This document shows positions 1 to 9,926 of a DNA stretch of 38,537 nt, in pieces. The stretch lies in assembly GCA_032718475.1 (NCBI GenBank), contig JAUCBJ010004501.1, positions 1-38,537 of the forward strand, read 5' to 3'. Both the position numbers and the translations under genes were made by a program. Each line of letters begins with the position of its first letter. Position 1 is the stretch's first letter. Source of the DNA: Nemertoderma westbladi (taxonomy: Eukaryota; Xenacoelomorpha; Nemertodermatida; Nemertodermatidae). Under the pieces are notes generated by a model. That model ran no database searches. It worked only from the letters and a program-made list of their open reading frames with translations, and had not been told where the DNA came from.

Positions 1-1587
1 AGTACTGGTATGTATATTTATTATGTAAGCTAAGCTAAGAGGTATCTGTCCCTACTGGCAATACTGTTAAATGCTTATATTGCTCTATTGTGATAGAGCC
101 ACCAGTACTATAGTGTATGTATACTGTGCTGTAGTCGTACAGCTCTGCTTACAGTACAAAATGAATTTCTGAAACATCGCAATGGGAAATACACATTAAA
201 ATGTTAACATACAGGTAGTAAAACTGGTATCAGATCCTGAAAACCTCAATATGGGACATTAAGCCTGTTAACCGGTTGATAATGTCTAACTGGTTAATTT
301 GAATTAACCGGTTAATCGGATAACCGCTTCAGATCATCTTAATAAAGATGGGGTGATGGTAACTCCACCTAGTACTCTCAGAATCACTAGATGGAGTCCA
401 ATGGCTCCCCAACTCATTAGAACCGTCTGCTTCTAGTCTATTTGTAAACTCCAAGAAGATCATAATTTTGACAGTTAAAGGGGACCATTACCCAAAATCT
501 ATTGTTTTTATTTATAAAGCTACTATTCTGAAATTTTAACATAATCATCTGTGATTTTTGTCACTTTTAATACAGGTCAGGAGTTTTAAATTTTTTTATA
601 CATTTTCAGGCTTTTATATGTAAAATAACTCATGTGGAAGGAGTATTGTTTTATTATCATGTGGAAGGTAATACCACCTGGGTTGAAGATCTCGGTCCAA
701 GACTTTGGCAAAATCGACCTGGATATGTAGGCAATCTTTTTATATGAAAGTTTCAGCATAACTATTGTTTTTTTCCGTGGTATAGAAAACAGGAGTGCTA
801 AACTAATAAGCTTGAAAGCCGAGTGCTGGAAATATTGGACGGATCCATTGCATTGAATATTGTTGTAATAAATTACGCGCTTATGCAGGGCAGCCTAATA
901 ACGAAAAACATTGGGCAAAGTACCGTGCAATAGCAGCATATTGTATCAGTTAGTGGTTCATTTGTGGGGGATCTTATTAGTGAAATTAGGAAAACAATCG
1001 CAATTACAATGCGTTTAAATTTTCATTTTAATCAGTGCAGCAGTTTACACAACGTCGTCACTTTTGGAGTGGGTACGGCTGAACATCGTGGTGTCTCGTA
1101 CGCCATAGGTTCATCAACAGGGTCATTAAGGTAGAAGGTAGTAGATTCCTCTGTCCTTTTTCACAGTTTGGAATCAGACCACCCAATATCATCGTCAGAC
1201 TTTAGAATTATTACCCCTGCTAATCGTTGGCTAGATCTCTCCATAAAAGAAACTCATAAATTAAAGAATATCGACCATTACTTAACATCCAAAAATCATC
1301 CCTTGAATTGCACCTACTGTAGTTTTCCTACCTGGCTACTGCGGTAGGCCTCTTCCATTATTTATAATTTAGGTTAATTTTTCTCCATTATATTATATTT
1401 GTCAGTCTTAACCTTACTTTAGTTAACTTCGAGAATGTCAGAAGCTCCACCTCACCCCAAAGTTCCTCCAATTTAAAACCTCAAATAATCATCTTTGTTC
1501 CTCCTCCAAGTACCGGAAATCTCAATCTAGCCTGCTGAATGCCGAGATACGAATCAAACTCTGATAGAACTTAGTCGTTGAGAACAG
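1..1587. other. Unassigned AT-rich DNA, no gene recognised
   Basis: No open frame or domain was recognised. The only notable structure is a cluster of AACCGGTT-type sites at about 268-325, including the perfect 12-bp palindrome TTAACCGGTTAA at 304-315. The last 100 bases may include degraded 5' sequence of the Penelope-like element that follows, but no motif supports that. Confidence 0.5.
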
Positions 1588-3120
1588 TTGGCATTCTCAC
1601 ACCATAAGCTTTCCGAGCCGACTAGTCGGTTCGACTGTAGTCGACTACAGTCAGAAGTCAGTAAACGTACTCAATTATTAGGTAATGTATGGTTGAAGAG
1701 ATACACTATCAAACTTTGTTACTTATGCCGAACCCAGTTGCCTCCGTCGCTGAATCCGGATGAGGTTATTAGGAAGTCATCGAGCTACATCCCCAGTGAT
1801 GTTGAGCGCTCTGCGTTGATGAAAGGTTTACACTTTGCACTACCACCAGAGAAACTAAACCCAAACGAATTCCTTCCAGCGGTTTCATGCGAGATTAAAA
1901 GATATTGCCTTCTCTGGAATTTACAGTTACGTTCCCCCGAACAACACGCCCATGTCCAAAGATGAACTTAGGTCATTGAAGAAACTGAAGAAGAACAATT
2001 CCATCATCATATCCTGATAAAGGTGTTGGTGTGGTGTTGATAGACCAGTCCGAGTACATTCAGAAGATGGACTTAATATTTAAAGGATAGTCGGAAGTTT
2101 ATAGAATTGAAAGGAGAATGGCTTAAAGTTTTACTAACTCGCAAATGTAACAAACGTCGGTACATCTTCGACCTGTGTAAGAAATGCATTATCAACAGAC
2201 TCCGCTATAAACAATATCTAGCCCCGATAGGAAGTAAACCTGGTTTTCTCTACAGCCTCCCCAAAGTGCATAAAACTGATCATTTAAACCAATTATATCT
2301 AGTATAGACACACCGGCATTTAATTTAGCTAAATTCGTTGTTCCACTTATCCACCCTACCACCACTAGTTGTTACACTGTAACAGATACATTTTCATTCG
2401 TTGAAGAACTTAGTAAACTTAATTTTAATAAGAAAGTTTATATGGTATCATTTGATGTAACTCATTATTTACTAATGTCCCGGTGTTAGAGACCATTGAC
2501 ATTATTATTAAGGGTTTTTTTGTACCAAGTAATAACCAACTTTCAATTTTAGATAGTAAAATTGAAAGTTTCGACGCAGGGCAGTTTAAACAATATTGAA
2601 ATTATCGGGGTTAACTAATTGTTTTGCATTTAATGGAAAACTTTACCAACAGACCGACGGTGTGTCCATGGCTTCACCGTTAGGTCCCAGGTTTGTCAAT
2701 GCATTTCTATAGCATAATGAAGTCGGTTGGCTGGATAATTGTCCAATTGAATTCAAACCTTTATTTTACCGTCGCTACATTGATGACAGTTTTTGCGTTT
2801 TTGACAGTGAGTCGCAAGTGGAGCAGTTCTTGAGATACCTTAACTCTAAACATCCAAATATAAAGTTTATGTGCGAAACTGAAAGAAATAGTTCTATCTC
2901 CTTCCTTCATATTTTAATCACTCAGAACAATAATTATTACAGTTTCGGTACTGAAGTTTATCATAAACCAACATATACAGGTTAATATAAGAACTTAATA
3001 GTTATTTGCCTTTTCAAAACAAGTCTAGTCTAGTTTATGCACTTAGGTAGCTGCCAAAATATACAACAAAATGTTTCGATATAGAAATAATTAGGCCTCA
3101 CATAGAGAAACTACTGCGCT
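1588..3120 (+). pseudogene. Penelope-like element reverse transcriptase, broken
   Basis: Successive frames read as one Penelope-like (PLE) reverse transcriptase interrupted by stops and frameshifts. In order: an N-terminal stretch with SYIPSDVERSALMKGLHFAL (about 1780-1845); a PDKGVGVVLIDQSEYI stretch (about 2015-2065); GSKPGFLYSLPKVHK (about 2230-2275), a signature of PLE finger regions; VYMVSFDVT (about 2436-2462); the GVSMASPLGP block (about 2660-2690); the catalytic box RRYIDDSFCVF (about 2771-2803); and YHKPTYTG followed by a stop near 2985. A thumb-like NSYLPFQNKSSLVYAL trace follows at 3000-3045. Frame changes occur near 1950, 2290 and 2465, with stops near 2710 and 2985. No GIY-YIG endonuclease was found downstream, so it is decayed or absent. 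The YIDD box is intact, but the gene cannot be translated as one protein. Confidence 0.85.
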
Positions 3121-3221
3121 GCTTAAGAGCCAATTAATGGATTTCGATCAACTAGATCAACAATAGCTCAGATATTTGTACCACGGAGTCTAGTAGAGGG
3201 AACTAAGTCATAGAATATCCT

Positions 3222-3336
3222 TATAACTTTTTGTTGGGCAAAGCTTTGCAAAGTCGGCAATGACGTCCACGTGGGATCGAACTGGTGACCTCCGAGTTGG
3301 AAGTCTGTCGCTCTAACCATTCAGCTAACGGCTCAG
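3222..3336 (-). repeat. tRNA-derived SINE, copy A
   Basis: Read on the minus strand, the head resembles a tRNA: an A-box-like TTAGCTGAATGGTTAGAGCG (complement of about 3311-3330) and a B-box-like AGTTCGATCCCA (complement of 3272-3283), spaced as in a tRNA. The body continues as TGGACGTCATTGCCGACTTT and GTTGGGC, ending at TATAA near 3222. The same body occurs at 3595-3814 and 38213-38332, so this is a dispersed family. It is not a functional tRNA gene because the acceptor and anticodon stems do not pair. Confidence 0.75.
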
Positions 3337-3594
3337 GTAAAAGGTAGACCTGGAAATACTATCTGATACCTTGTATGTCCGCAATTTACCTCCTCATCGT
3401 CTCCCACCTGTCATACCATCATCTGCTGCCATTGTCCTACAGTACTTGGCCGTCTTTAACCACTCGCTACAATGAAAGGCTAGTGTATATTAACCATGAA
3501 CCATCACGTCCACAATGATTAATTAAACACTCTTGCTACTAATTTAGGTAGGACAGTTACACCCATAGAGAAATGCGACCAGTATAGTATATTT

Positions 3595-3814
3595 TATAAT
3601 TTATTATTGGTGTTATGGGTGAATGAGTGGCTTCATATTATTATAACTTTTTGTTGGGCACAGCTTTTGCAAAGACGGCAATGACGTCCAGGACTGGTGA
3701 CCTCCGGGTTGGCCAGGTTGGACGTCATTGCAGTCTTTGCAAAATCTGTGCCCAACAAAAAGTTATAATAATATGAAGCCACTCATTCACCCACAACACC
3801 AATAATAAATTATA
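3595..3814. repeat. Inverted dimer of the same SINE family (96-bp arms)
   Basis: Positions 3595-3690 and 3719-3814 are near-perfect reverse complements (about 96 bp each) around a 28-bp spacer. Each arm carries the SINE body: the TTATTATTGGTGTTATGGGT end, GAATGAGTGGCTTCATATTA, GTTGGGCACAGCTTTTGCAA and GACGTCC. The spacer keeps a piece of the tRNA-like head (ACTGGTGACCTCCGGGTTGG). The structure could fold into a long hairpin. It may have arisen by twin priming, recombination between two copies, or insertion of one copy into another. Confidence 0.8.
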
Positions 3815-3829
3815 GAATATCCTGGCAGT

Positions 3830-4255
3830 CCTGACAGTGGTGGACTTCAAGAAAGCATTCGACTTCATCCATAGATGTAAAATGATGGTAATCTAAAGAC
3901 CTTATGGAATACCAAAATTAATTGTCGCTGGCATTGGATTGTTTTAGAAGAAGCTCAGGTACTCTCACTAGATGGTGAAACTGAGTTATTCTCAATCCTG
4001 GCTGGTGTACTAAAAGGTGATGACACATTGGCTCCAATACTATTCTTAATTTTACAGGATTACGCAATGAGGGCGACCACAAAGGGTGAAGATCTGGGAT
4101 TCACAATACAAGAACGCCGAAGTAGTAGTTATCCATCCGGCAACAACAGTCACAGACACCGAGTTTGCTGATGACATCGCCCTCTGCTCTGTAATACGCT
4201 GGCAGATGCACAGCCTCTACTGATTAACTGATGGAAACTTGACCACAATTGATGG
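3830..4255 (+). pseudogene. RTE-like LINE reverse transcriptase fragment, upstream part
   Basis: Conceptual translation with several stops gives the palm region of a non-LTR reverse transcriptase: VVDFKKAFDFIHRCKMM (motif A region, about 3840-3890), PYGIPKLIVAGI, then a GVLKGD-type block (about 4000-4025), DYAMRATTKG (about 4055-4085), and VTDTEFADDIALCS (motif C, catalytic ADD, about 4145-4190). At least four frame changes or stops break it, so it is dead. A matching C-terminal half of the same LINE class starts near 10165, after a block of inserted repeats. The two may be halves of one element, but a short IDGNQLRK-like stretch (about 4250-4275) fits poorly with a clean split, so two separate copies remain possible. 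Confidence 0.75.
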
Positions 4256-4261
4256 TAATCA

Positions 4262-4566
4262 ACTAAGGAAGGCGTAAGCGAATAGATAAACCAATATAAT
4301 GGCTATAGATAGCAATAACCTTGGATACTATATTGTGTGTAAGATGGGGTTAATTATGGTATGATCGCGTGATTAGTATGAGAGGAGTGTCCTTTTGGAT
4401 ACATACCAGGAAGCTAGTAAACAATGTATGGGGTGTTTTACTGAACAAACACTGTGTAATAGTACTACCAAAAGGCCCAATGTAAAGTGCAACTATAGTT
4501 GGATTGGGTTATTCATAATCAAAGAGTTTATCAAATATTACCTTCCTCTCGGTGATATAACTTTCC
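4262..4566 (+). repeat. Dispersed repeat X, copy 1, left part (split by Gypsy)
   Basis: This stretch is colinear with a diverged copy at 22150-22765. Shared landmarks are GTCC.TTTGGATACA, GTAAACAAT/GTGAACAAT, and A.CTAAAGGCCCA. It continues after the Gypsy element at 9922-10160. No coding frame is convincing. It may be a solo LTR or a non-autonomous element; no terminal structure was found to decide. Confidence 0.6.
4562..4566. repeat. Target site duplication, left (TTTCC)
   Basis: The five bases before the 5' LTR are TTTCC and match the five bases after the 3' LTR (9922-9926). This is the expected footprint of an LTR-element integrase. Confidence 0.9.
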
Positions 4567-4835
4567 TGAGAGATACTCGTGACCTACTCGTAGCCATATA
4601 GTATATATGTATGTTATACTGTTCTGTCGGTTGCCTTACTGCATTATACCTAGTTCTTCTTATTGCATACTGATACCTACCATACCGGTATCTGGTATAT
4701 CTGCTATGCAGTCGGCGCCCACCTGACTCCTGACTTATCTATCACATCTATATATGTATTATATTGATTATTATGTTGTGTACATGCTTCAGATAAACTC
4801 TTGTTCTATCTTTCGGCTCACCTCACAACATAGCA
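4567..4835 (+). repeat. 5' LTR of the Gypsy element
   Basis: A 269-bp direct repeat of 9653-9921, starting TGAGAGATAC and ending CATAGCA (TG...CA termini). By-eye differences from the 3' LTR are four substitutions, in CTCGTGACC, GACTCCTGAC, TCTATATATG and GCTTCAGATA. It should carry the promoter and polyadenylation signals; no clear TATA box position was chosen. Confidence 0.95.
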
Positions 4836-4853
4836 TGGCGCAGTGTGTAGTCT
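4836..4853 (+). promoter_or_regulatory. Primer binding site
   Basis: TGGCGCAGTGTGTAGTCT begins directly after the CA end of the 5' LTR. The leading TGG pairs with the CCA tail of a tRNA primer, as expected for minus-strand priming. The donor tRNA could not be identified by eye. Confidence 0.7.
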
Positions 4854-4979
4854 GCTACCTCAGCGATACACCCTAACTTCTGAACTTTGCAATACCATTC
4901 TCAATACTGCAATACCATACCATACCGTACTTTACTCAACTGTACACTGGTACACATTTTCTGTATCACCGTATCTGTT

Positions 4980-6096
4980 ATGGCATCCAACTTGGAAGAT
5001 TTACCATCTTTGGCTGACGTTGCTGACGCCCCACGGGATCAACTCCGGGAGTGGGCCACACAGTTCAGCATCAGCGTCGACGCCAAGACGAACACAGATT
5101 CTATGCGTTGCATAATTATGAAATTTGTCCGCGAACATACCGTGTCCGACATCACCTCCAACCCCGGCGTGGAGGAAGTTTACCGAACCGTGGAAGGCGA
5201 TTCCGTCGCTGTGTTAATGGGTTTCATCCACGAACAGCAGGCCGCTGCACGCGACCAGCAAAACGCCTTCTTCCAGTTCCTCACGGATCAACAACGCCCA
5301 GCCATACCGGTTCCCGGGCCTGCGCGGCGCTGCCATAGCCCCTGGCCATGGCCCCGCACGCACTGCCGCTGGCGACCACAGGACATCCCGCCGCGTGGAT
5401 TCCTCTTACAAACCCGAACCACTAACAAACGACTATACACTAGCGCAGTTCAAAACCTGGCGAGAACAGTTCGAACGCTTTTATAATGTTAACGACATCC
5501 TCTCTCTCGACCTCACAGCCCAGTTTGTTCACGTTTATGGCTGCATCTCCCGTAAAACTCAGGATGCGATGCGAGTCATCATGCACGTCACCGACACCAT
5601 GACGGTCAACGAAATTCTCGACCAACTCCTCGCTCATTATCGTCGCAAAACCAACGTTGTGTGCCGCCGTGTGGAGTTTACCCGCACTAAACAGTCTCAG
5701 GGCAAATCCTTTGATGACTACTATGTCCACTTGTCCGACTTACAGAGTAATTCCGAACCCTGTAACCATTGCTCGGAACAGCAACTTATGACCCAAATTA
5801 TTTCCGGCATCAACGATGACGAACTCAGGGAGAAAATATTCGAACAGTACGATGACCCCACCCTGGACGATGTTCTTAAGGTTTGTCGAGCCCGGGAACA
5901 ATCACGCTGCGATGCTACTGGTGCAGTCTCCAAAACATTGAAAGTTTCTGGCCCTGGAAATTCTACATCCGGATGGAAACATGCAACAGATTCAGAACAG
6001 CACCGCGGTCGATCAACCTCCAACCCACGGTACCGAGGCCCACGCCACAAACAAAGACGGAGTCCCTCCGCTCCCCGCTCCAACCAGCGAATGTAA
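4980..6096 (+). pseudogene. gag: Gypsy gag, frameshifted
   Basis: The start ATG at 4980 opens MASNLEDLPSLADVADAP, about 145 nt after the 5' LTR. This frame holds to about 5320, then the reading continues in the next frame, from about 5341 to the stop at 6094-6096. The second part is the capsid-like region: FKTWREQFERFYNV, then KTNVVCRRVEFTRTKQSQGK and FDDYYVHLSDLQ, then LMTQIISGINDDELREKI. This pattern (R..F..R.Q..G.S..D, later a short C-x2-C and a GI.DD.LR motif) is that of retrotransposon gag capsids. The zinc knuckles lie in a third frame that overlaps the end (see the protease entry). The frame change near 5315-5340 is probably mutational. The protein would coat the element's RNA in virus-like particles. 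Confidence 0.88.
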
Positions 6097-7270
6097 AGCG
6101 AATGAACCTTATGAACGGCGAAAATCTTGTCAAAAGTGTTACTCAGCCCACAAACGGAGTCAGTGCCCGCATCGATCCAGTACCTGTCACGCTTGTGGTA
6201 TACAAGGTCACATAGCTCCTGTTTGCGGTAAGAAACAGTCCGCTACCTCGACCTCCACGACTCCTAAACCTGTCCCTCGGTCGCATCCAACTAATGCCTC
6301 CCATAATAGCTATATTGCAACCGATCTTGAGGATGGAAACATAAACAACAATAATGCATTCATTTATGCTGTTTCATCGAAACCACCCAGGATACGCGTC
6401 TCTGTCTCCTGCCATGATGCAACCTTTTTCATAAATTCATCAGTAGTTGATACTGGGGCGGATGACACCATAATTTCGAATTATATTGTCGAAACCCATG
6501 GTTTAACCCAGTATATCAACCCCAATGACGTCATACCGCTGTTAGCTGCAAATAAAACACCAATGGAATGTCTTGGTTCCATTTCAATTAATATAATTTA
6601 CTATGAATGTTGTATACCCACCGTTGCATATGTTACCTCCGATTTCGATGGGTTTCTAATGTCATACATTGTATGTAAACAGCACGGACTATTAGCCCCA
6701 GAATTTCCAATTCCTGGCTATATAACCGCTCAACGAGGGAACCTGCTTACTGTGTCAACCCCGCCGCCAATCACGGACAACACACCTATAAAAACTATCG
6801 AAAACACCCACCAACAGCTTGTTTGCGAATTCAATGACGTGTTTGCCGGGAGTTCACCTAAAGTCGAACTGCCCACCATGTCTGGTGACCCTATGCATAT
6901 CTACATGAAAAAGGAATACGAGGCGTACGCAGTCCACTCCGCTCGCCCCATACCATTTGCTTACCACGAGGAAATCAAAGAAAACCTCAATCAGATGGAA
7001 TTAAAGGGAGTTATTTCAAAAGTGGACTACCCAACTGAGTTCGTTAGTCCCCTGGTCGTGACAACGAAAAAGAACGGTAAATTACGTATGTGCGTCGACC
7101 ATACACGGTTGAATATTCATATACACCGACCAGTTCATCCCTTTCCGTCACCCCGCGATGTAGTATTCTCAATTCCCCATGGAATGCGCTACTTTTCCAA
7201 ATTTGATGCACCCATGGGTACTGGCAAATACCTCTTGACGAGGACAGCCAACCTCTCACTACATTCCTGA
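5981..7270 (+). pseudogene. pol: Gypsy nucleocapsid-protease-RT N-terminal segment
   Basis: A 429-codon open frame. Residues 50-62 form a C-x2-C-x3-H-x4-C finger and residues 69-82 a CHACGIQGHIAPVC zinc knuckle, which bind RNA. Residues 156-161 are VDTGAD, the DTGA active site of an aspartic protease. RT begins near residue 300, with ARPIPFAYHEEIKENLNQME, GVISKVDYPTEFVSPLVV, KKNGKLRMCVDHTRLN and YFSKFDAPMG. The frame then breaks near 7217 and runs out in shifted sequence to a stop at 7268-7270. The frame overlaps gag by 116 nt. That could be a natural frameshift site, but knuckles normally belong to gag, so an indel is likelier. The DAPMG Asp is the first catalytic Asp of RT. Confidence 0.9.
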
Positions 7271-8283
7271 CCCCATATGGACGCTATATGTATCTTCGCG
7301 CACCGATGGGTCTATCATGCTCCGGGGATGAATATTGCCATCGAGGCGATGCTGCACTCGAGGGCCTAACAAATAGTAGAAAAATTGTAGACGACATCAT
7401 CATTTATACAACAACGTTTGACGAACACGTCGCTATTGTTTCGGAACTTTTAACCCGATGTCGTAACGCTTCAATAACTCTAAACCCTGACAAAATCGTT
7501 TTTGCGCAGCCAAGTGTTGAGTTTGCTGGCTATATTGTTGGCCACACTGGTGTCGAAGCTGATCCCAGCCGGGTATCAGCCATCTCAGCATTCCCCATCC
7601 CAACAAACATCTATGAGCTCCGCTCATTTTTTGGTTTAATTAACCAACTCGGTGAGTTCTCCAATGAAATTGCCGCCGTTGCCACTCCCTTACGACCGCG
7701 GTTGCAAACTCGCAACTCATTTCTCTGGTTGGACGTGCACACCGCTACCTTTAATGCCATTAAAGCTGCTTTGGTCTCGACACCAGTGCTTCAACCTTTT
7801 AACCCTGCGTTGCCCACCATCCTTCGCACGGACGCATCTCGTCTCCAAGGCTTAGGATATGTGTTGCTGCAAAATCACAACGCTGATCTCAACTCACCTC
7901 CGAGCTGGCGTCTCATTCAATGTGGCTCTCATTTCACAACTAATACCAAATTGCGCTACGCTATATATGAGCTTGAATTACTTGCTGTCGTATGGGCTGC
8001 ATCAAAGTGCAAGTTATATCTCCAAGGCCTCACACACTTTGACATCGAAGTTGACCACAAACCATTAATTCCTATCCTCAACAGGTTCACCCTCGACCTC
8101 ATTGAGAACCCCCATCTCCAACGCCTCCGCGAGAAACTTGCCCCATATACGTTTACTGCTAAATGGGTCCCAGGAGAGGACAATCACTCAGCCGACGCTC
8201 TCTCACGAGCTCCTACCTCCGATCCGCAACCCAGTGATGAAGTATTATTCCAAGATGACCACCACACAGCCGTCATCCAATGA
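7217..8283 (+). pseudogene. pol: Gypsy reverse transcriptase palm and RNase H
   Basis: After the break at about 7217 the RT continues in another frame: RYMYLRAPMGLSCSGDEYC, then KIVDDIIIYTTTFDEHV (catalytic VDD intact, 7384-7434), then the thumb (LNPDKIVFAQPSVEFAGYIV and LRSFFGLINQL). RNase H follows: ILRTDASRLQGLGYVLLQ (first Asp), YELELLAVVWA (Glu), DIEVDHKPLI (Asp) and the DNHSADALSRAP end. All expected catalytic residues are visible. The frame meets TGA at 8281-8283, but the same frame stays open and meaningful beyond it, so this is a nonsense mutation within pol, not a gene end. Confidence 0.92.
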
Positions 8284-9614
8284 GTCAGTGCTATAGATGA
8301 TGAATCAGTCGCCGACGGACATCCCAGTCATGACCCTGCTCTCGACATCATCATCAATGCTGCTAAAACAGACATCCCCTGCCAGGATCTGTACCATTAC
8401 CTTGCCAATGGTAAAGACACTGACGACATACCGAAACAGTCAGTCCATCAATATAAAAGTATACTACCAGAACTGTCAATTGACGGCAACCTCATTCTAT
8501 ATGGAGCCAGGATCATTATCCCGAGTTCCATTCGTCGTGAAATCCTTAAGCGGTTACATGCCTCGCATCAAGGCATTGTTCGTACCAAGCGTCGCGCGCG
8601 CCAGGCGTTCTACTGGCCCGGCATGAATTCCGACATCAAAAACACTGTCGAGTCATGTGACTCGTGTCAACTATACCAACGTAGTCAACCACATGAGGAC
8701 TTAATTTCAACTCCGCTTCCAAATCGACCATTCGAACAATGTTCCGCTGATCTGTACTCCTACGCATATCAATATTACCTTGTATATGCTGATAGACACA
8801 CTGGTTGGCCCATAGTCGAGGCATACCGCATATGCCCCTCTACACACCACCTTATTGACTCATTTACCCAATACTTCCGGGACTATGGTGCCCCGGTCGA
8901 TCTATCTACAGATGGAGGGCCCCAGTTTACGTCAGAGGAGTTCCGCAACTTCCTCCACAACTGGTCGGTGACACACCGCATCTCCTCACCTGAATATCCA
9001 TAATCCAATGGCCATGCCGAATCTGCGGTTCATGCCATGAAGGCCCTCGTAAAAAAGTGTCAAACCGCTAATAAACATCTTGATCAACGCGCATTTGCTG
9101 AGGCCATCCTTGAGTGGCAAAACACCCCATCTGCCACTGGTTTGTCCCCTGCGCAGTTACTCTATGGACGTTCAATGCGATCCCGCGTGCCAGTACACCC
9201 TGCTTCCTTTGCCGCAAAGCCGACCACCGATTCTGTTATTCGAGCTGGTATCCTTAAACAGGACATGGCTGATCATTATAACCTATCTGCACATCCCCTC
9301 CCACCGCTTACTCTCAGTGAGACGGTCCATCTACAAAGTCAAAGGACACGCCTGTGGGACCGCACTGGCACTATCGTGGGAAAATCGGGTTCCGCCGCTT
9401 CGAAATCCTTCTCTCGAATGGGCGCAAACTCATACGCAACCGTCGATACCTCCGTCGCTTTGTCGGAGCACGCAACTCTCCTTCCACACCGTCCAATCTG
9501 GACACACCTCGTGGATCCCCACCCAAACGCAACATTACATTCGATGACGAGGTGAGGTCAAAAATCATCCCGCGACGATCTCCCAGACTGAAAGGGGGAG
9601 ATGAGAGGTACTGA
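8284..9614 (+). pseudogene. pol: Gypsy integrase, two stops and a late frameshift
   Basis: Same frame as the RNase H segment. It contains the zinc-binding HHCC domain (LHASHQGIVRT ... CDSCQLYQR, about 8548-8690) and the DDE core: first Asp in CSADLYSY (about 8740-8765), second in STDGGPQFTSEEF (8908-8946), and Glu in GHAESAVHAMKAL (9010-9048). A TAA at 9001-9003 cuts between the second Asp and the Glu, where a Gln codon is usual. The C-terminal region changes frame near 9375; RFEILLSNGRKLIRNRRYLR (about 9385-9445) is the typical Gypsy integrase tail in the last frame, ending at 9612-9614. Inserts element cDNA in the family. No chromodomain was seen. Confidence 0.92.
9590..9601 (+). repeat. 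Duplicated upstream polypurine tract
   Basis: GAAAGGGGGAGA followed by TGAGAGGTACTGAC copies the true polypurine tract and the first LTR bases, 51 bp upstream of the real junction at 9641. It is a small tandem duplication of the PPT/LTR boundary lying in the end of the integrase frame. Confidence 0.75.
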
Positions 9615-9640
9615 CATATATTCCCAGACTCACTAAAACT

Positions 9641-9652
9641 GAAAGGGGGAGA
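9641..9652 (+). promoter_or_regulatory. Polypurine tract for plus-strand priming
   Basis: GAAAGGGGGAGA lies immediately before the TG of the 3' LTR at 9653, the position and composition expected for the RNase H-resistant primer of plus-strand synthesis. Confidence 0.88.
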
Positions 9653-9921
9653 TGAGAGATACTCATGACCTACTCGTAGCCATATAGTATATATGTATGT
9701 TATACTGTTCTGTCGGTTGCCTTACTGCATTATACCTAGTTCTTCTTATTGCATACTGATACCTACCATACCGGTATCTGGTATATCTGCTATGCAGTCG
9801 GCGCCCACCTGACTGCTGACTTATCTATCACATCTAAATATGTATTATATTGATTATTATGTTGTGTACATGCTTAAGATAAACTCTTGTTCTATCTTTC
9901 GGCTCACCTCACAACATAGCA
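9653..9921 (+). repeat. 3' LTR of the Gypsy element
   Basis: A 269-bp direct repeat of 4567-4835 with four substitutions and no indels by eye. It starts TGAGAGATAC and ends CATAGCA. Confidence 0.95.
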
Positions 9922-9926
9922 TTTCC
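9922..9926. repeat. Target site duplication, right (TTTCC)
   Basis: Identical to 4562-4566, directly abutting the CA end of the 3' LTR. Confidence 0.9.

Larger units (their letters stand above)
4567..9921 (+). mobile_element. Complete but inactivated Ty3/Gypsy (Mag-like) LTR retrotransposon
   Basis: The element runs LTR (4567-4835), primer site (from 4836), gag with two zinc knuckles, protease, reverse transcriptase, RNase H, integrase, polypurine tract (9641-9652) and LTR (9653-9921), flanked by 5-bp TTTCC duplications. The domain order with integrase after RNase H defines Ty3/Gypsy. The double CCHC-type knuckle and the APMG...GDEYC block in the RT resemble the Mag/SURL group, which is inferred from memory of the family. 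The two LTRs differ at 4 of 269 positions by eye, so the insertion is fairly recent. Four frame changes (about 5315-5340, 5990-6090, 7217, 9375) and two in-frame stops (8281, 9001) inactivate it. Confidence 0.93.

Noticed and set aside
3272-3330. Functional tRNA gene
   Set aside because: A and B boxes are present, but stems do not pair and a common SINE body follows, shared with two other loci.
6096-6096. Programmed frameshift between gag and pol
   Set aside because: Possible, since the frames overlap by 116 nt, but no slippery heptamer was found and the knuckles in the pol frame favour an indel. Left undecided rather than claimed.
8281-8283. Natural end of pol with a separate integrase gene
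   Set aside because: The same frame continues through the HHCC and DDE domains with no gap, so the TGA is a nonsense mutation within one pol gene.
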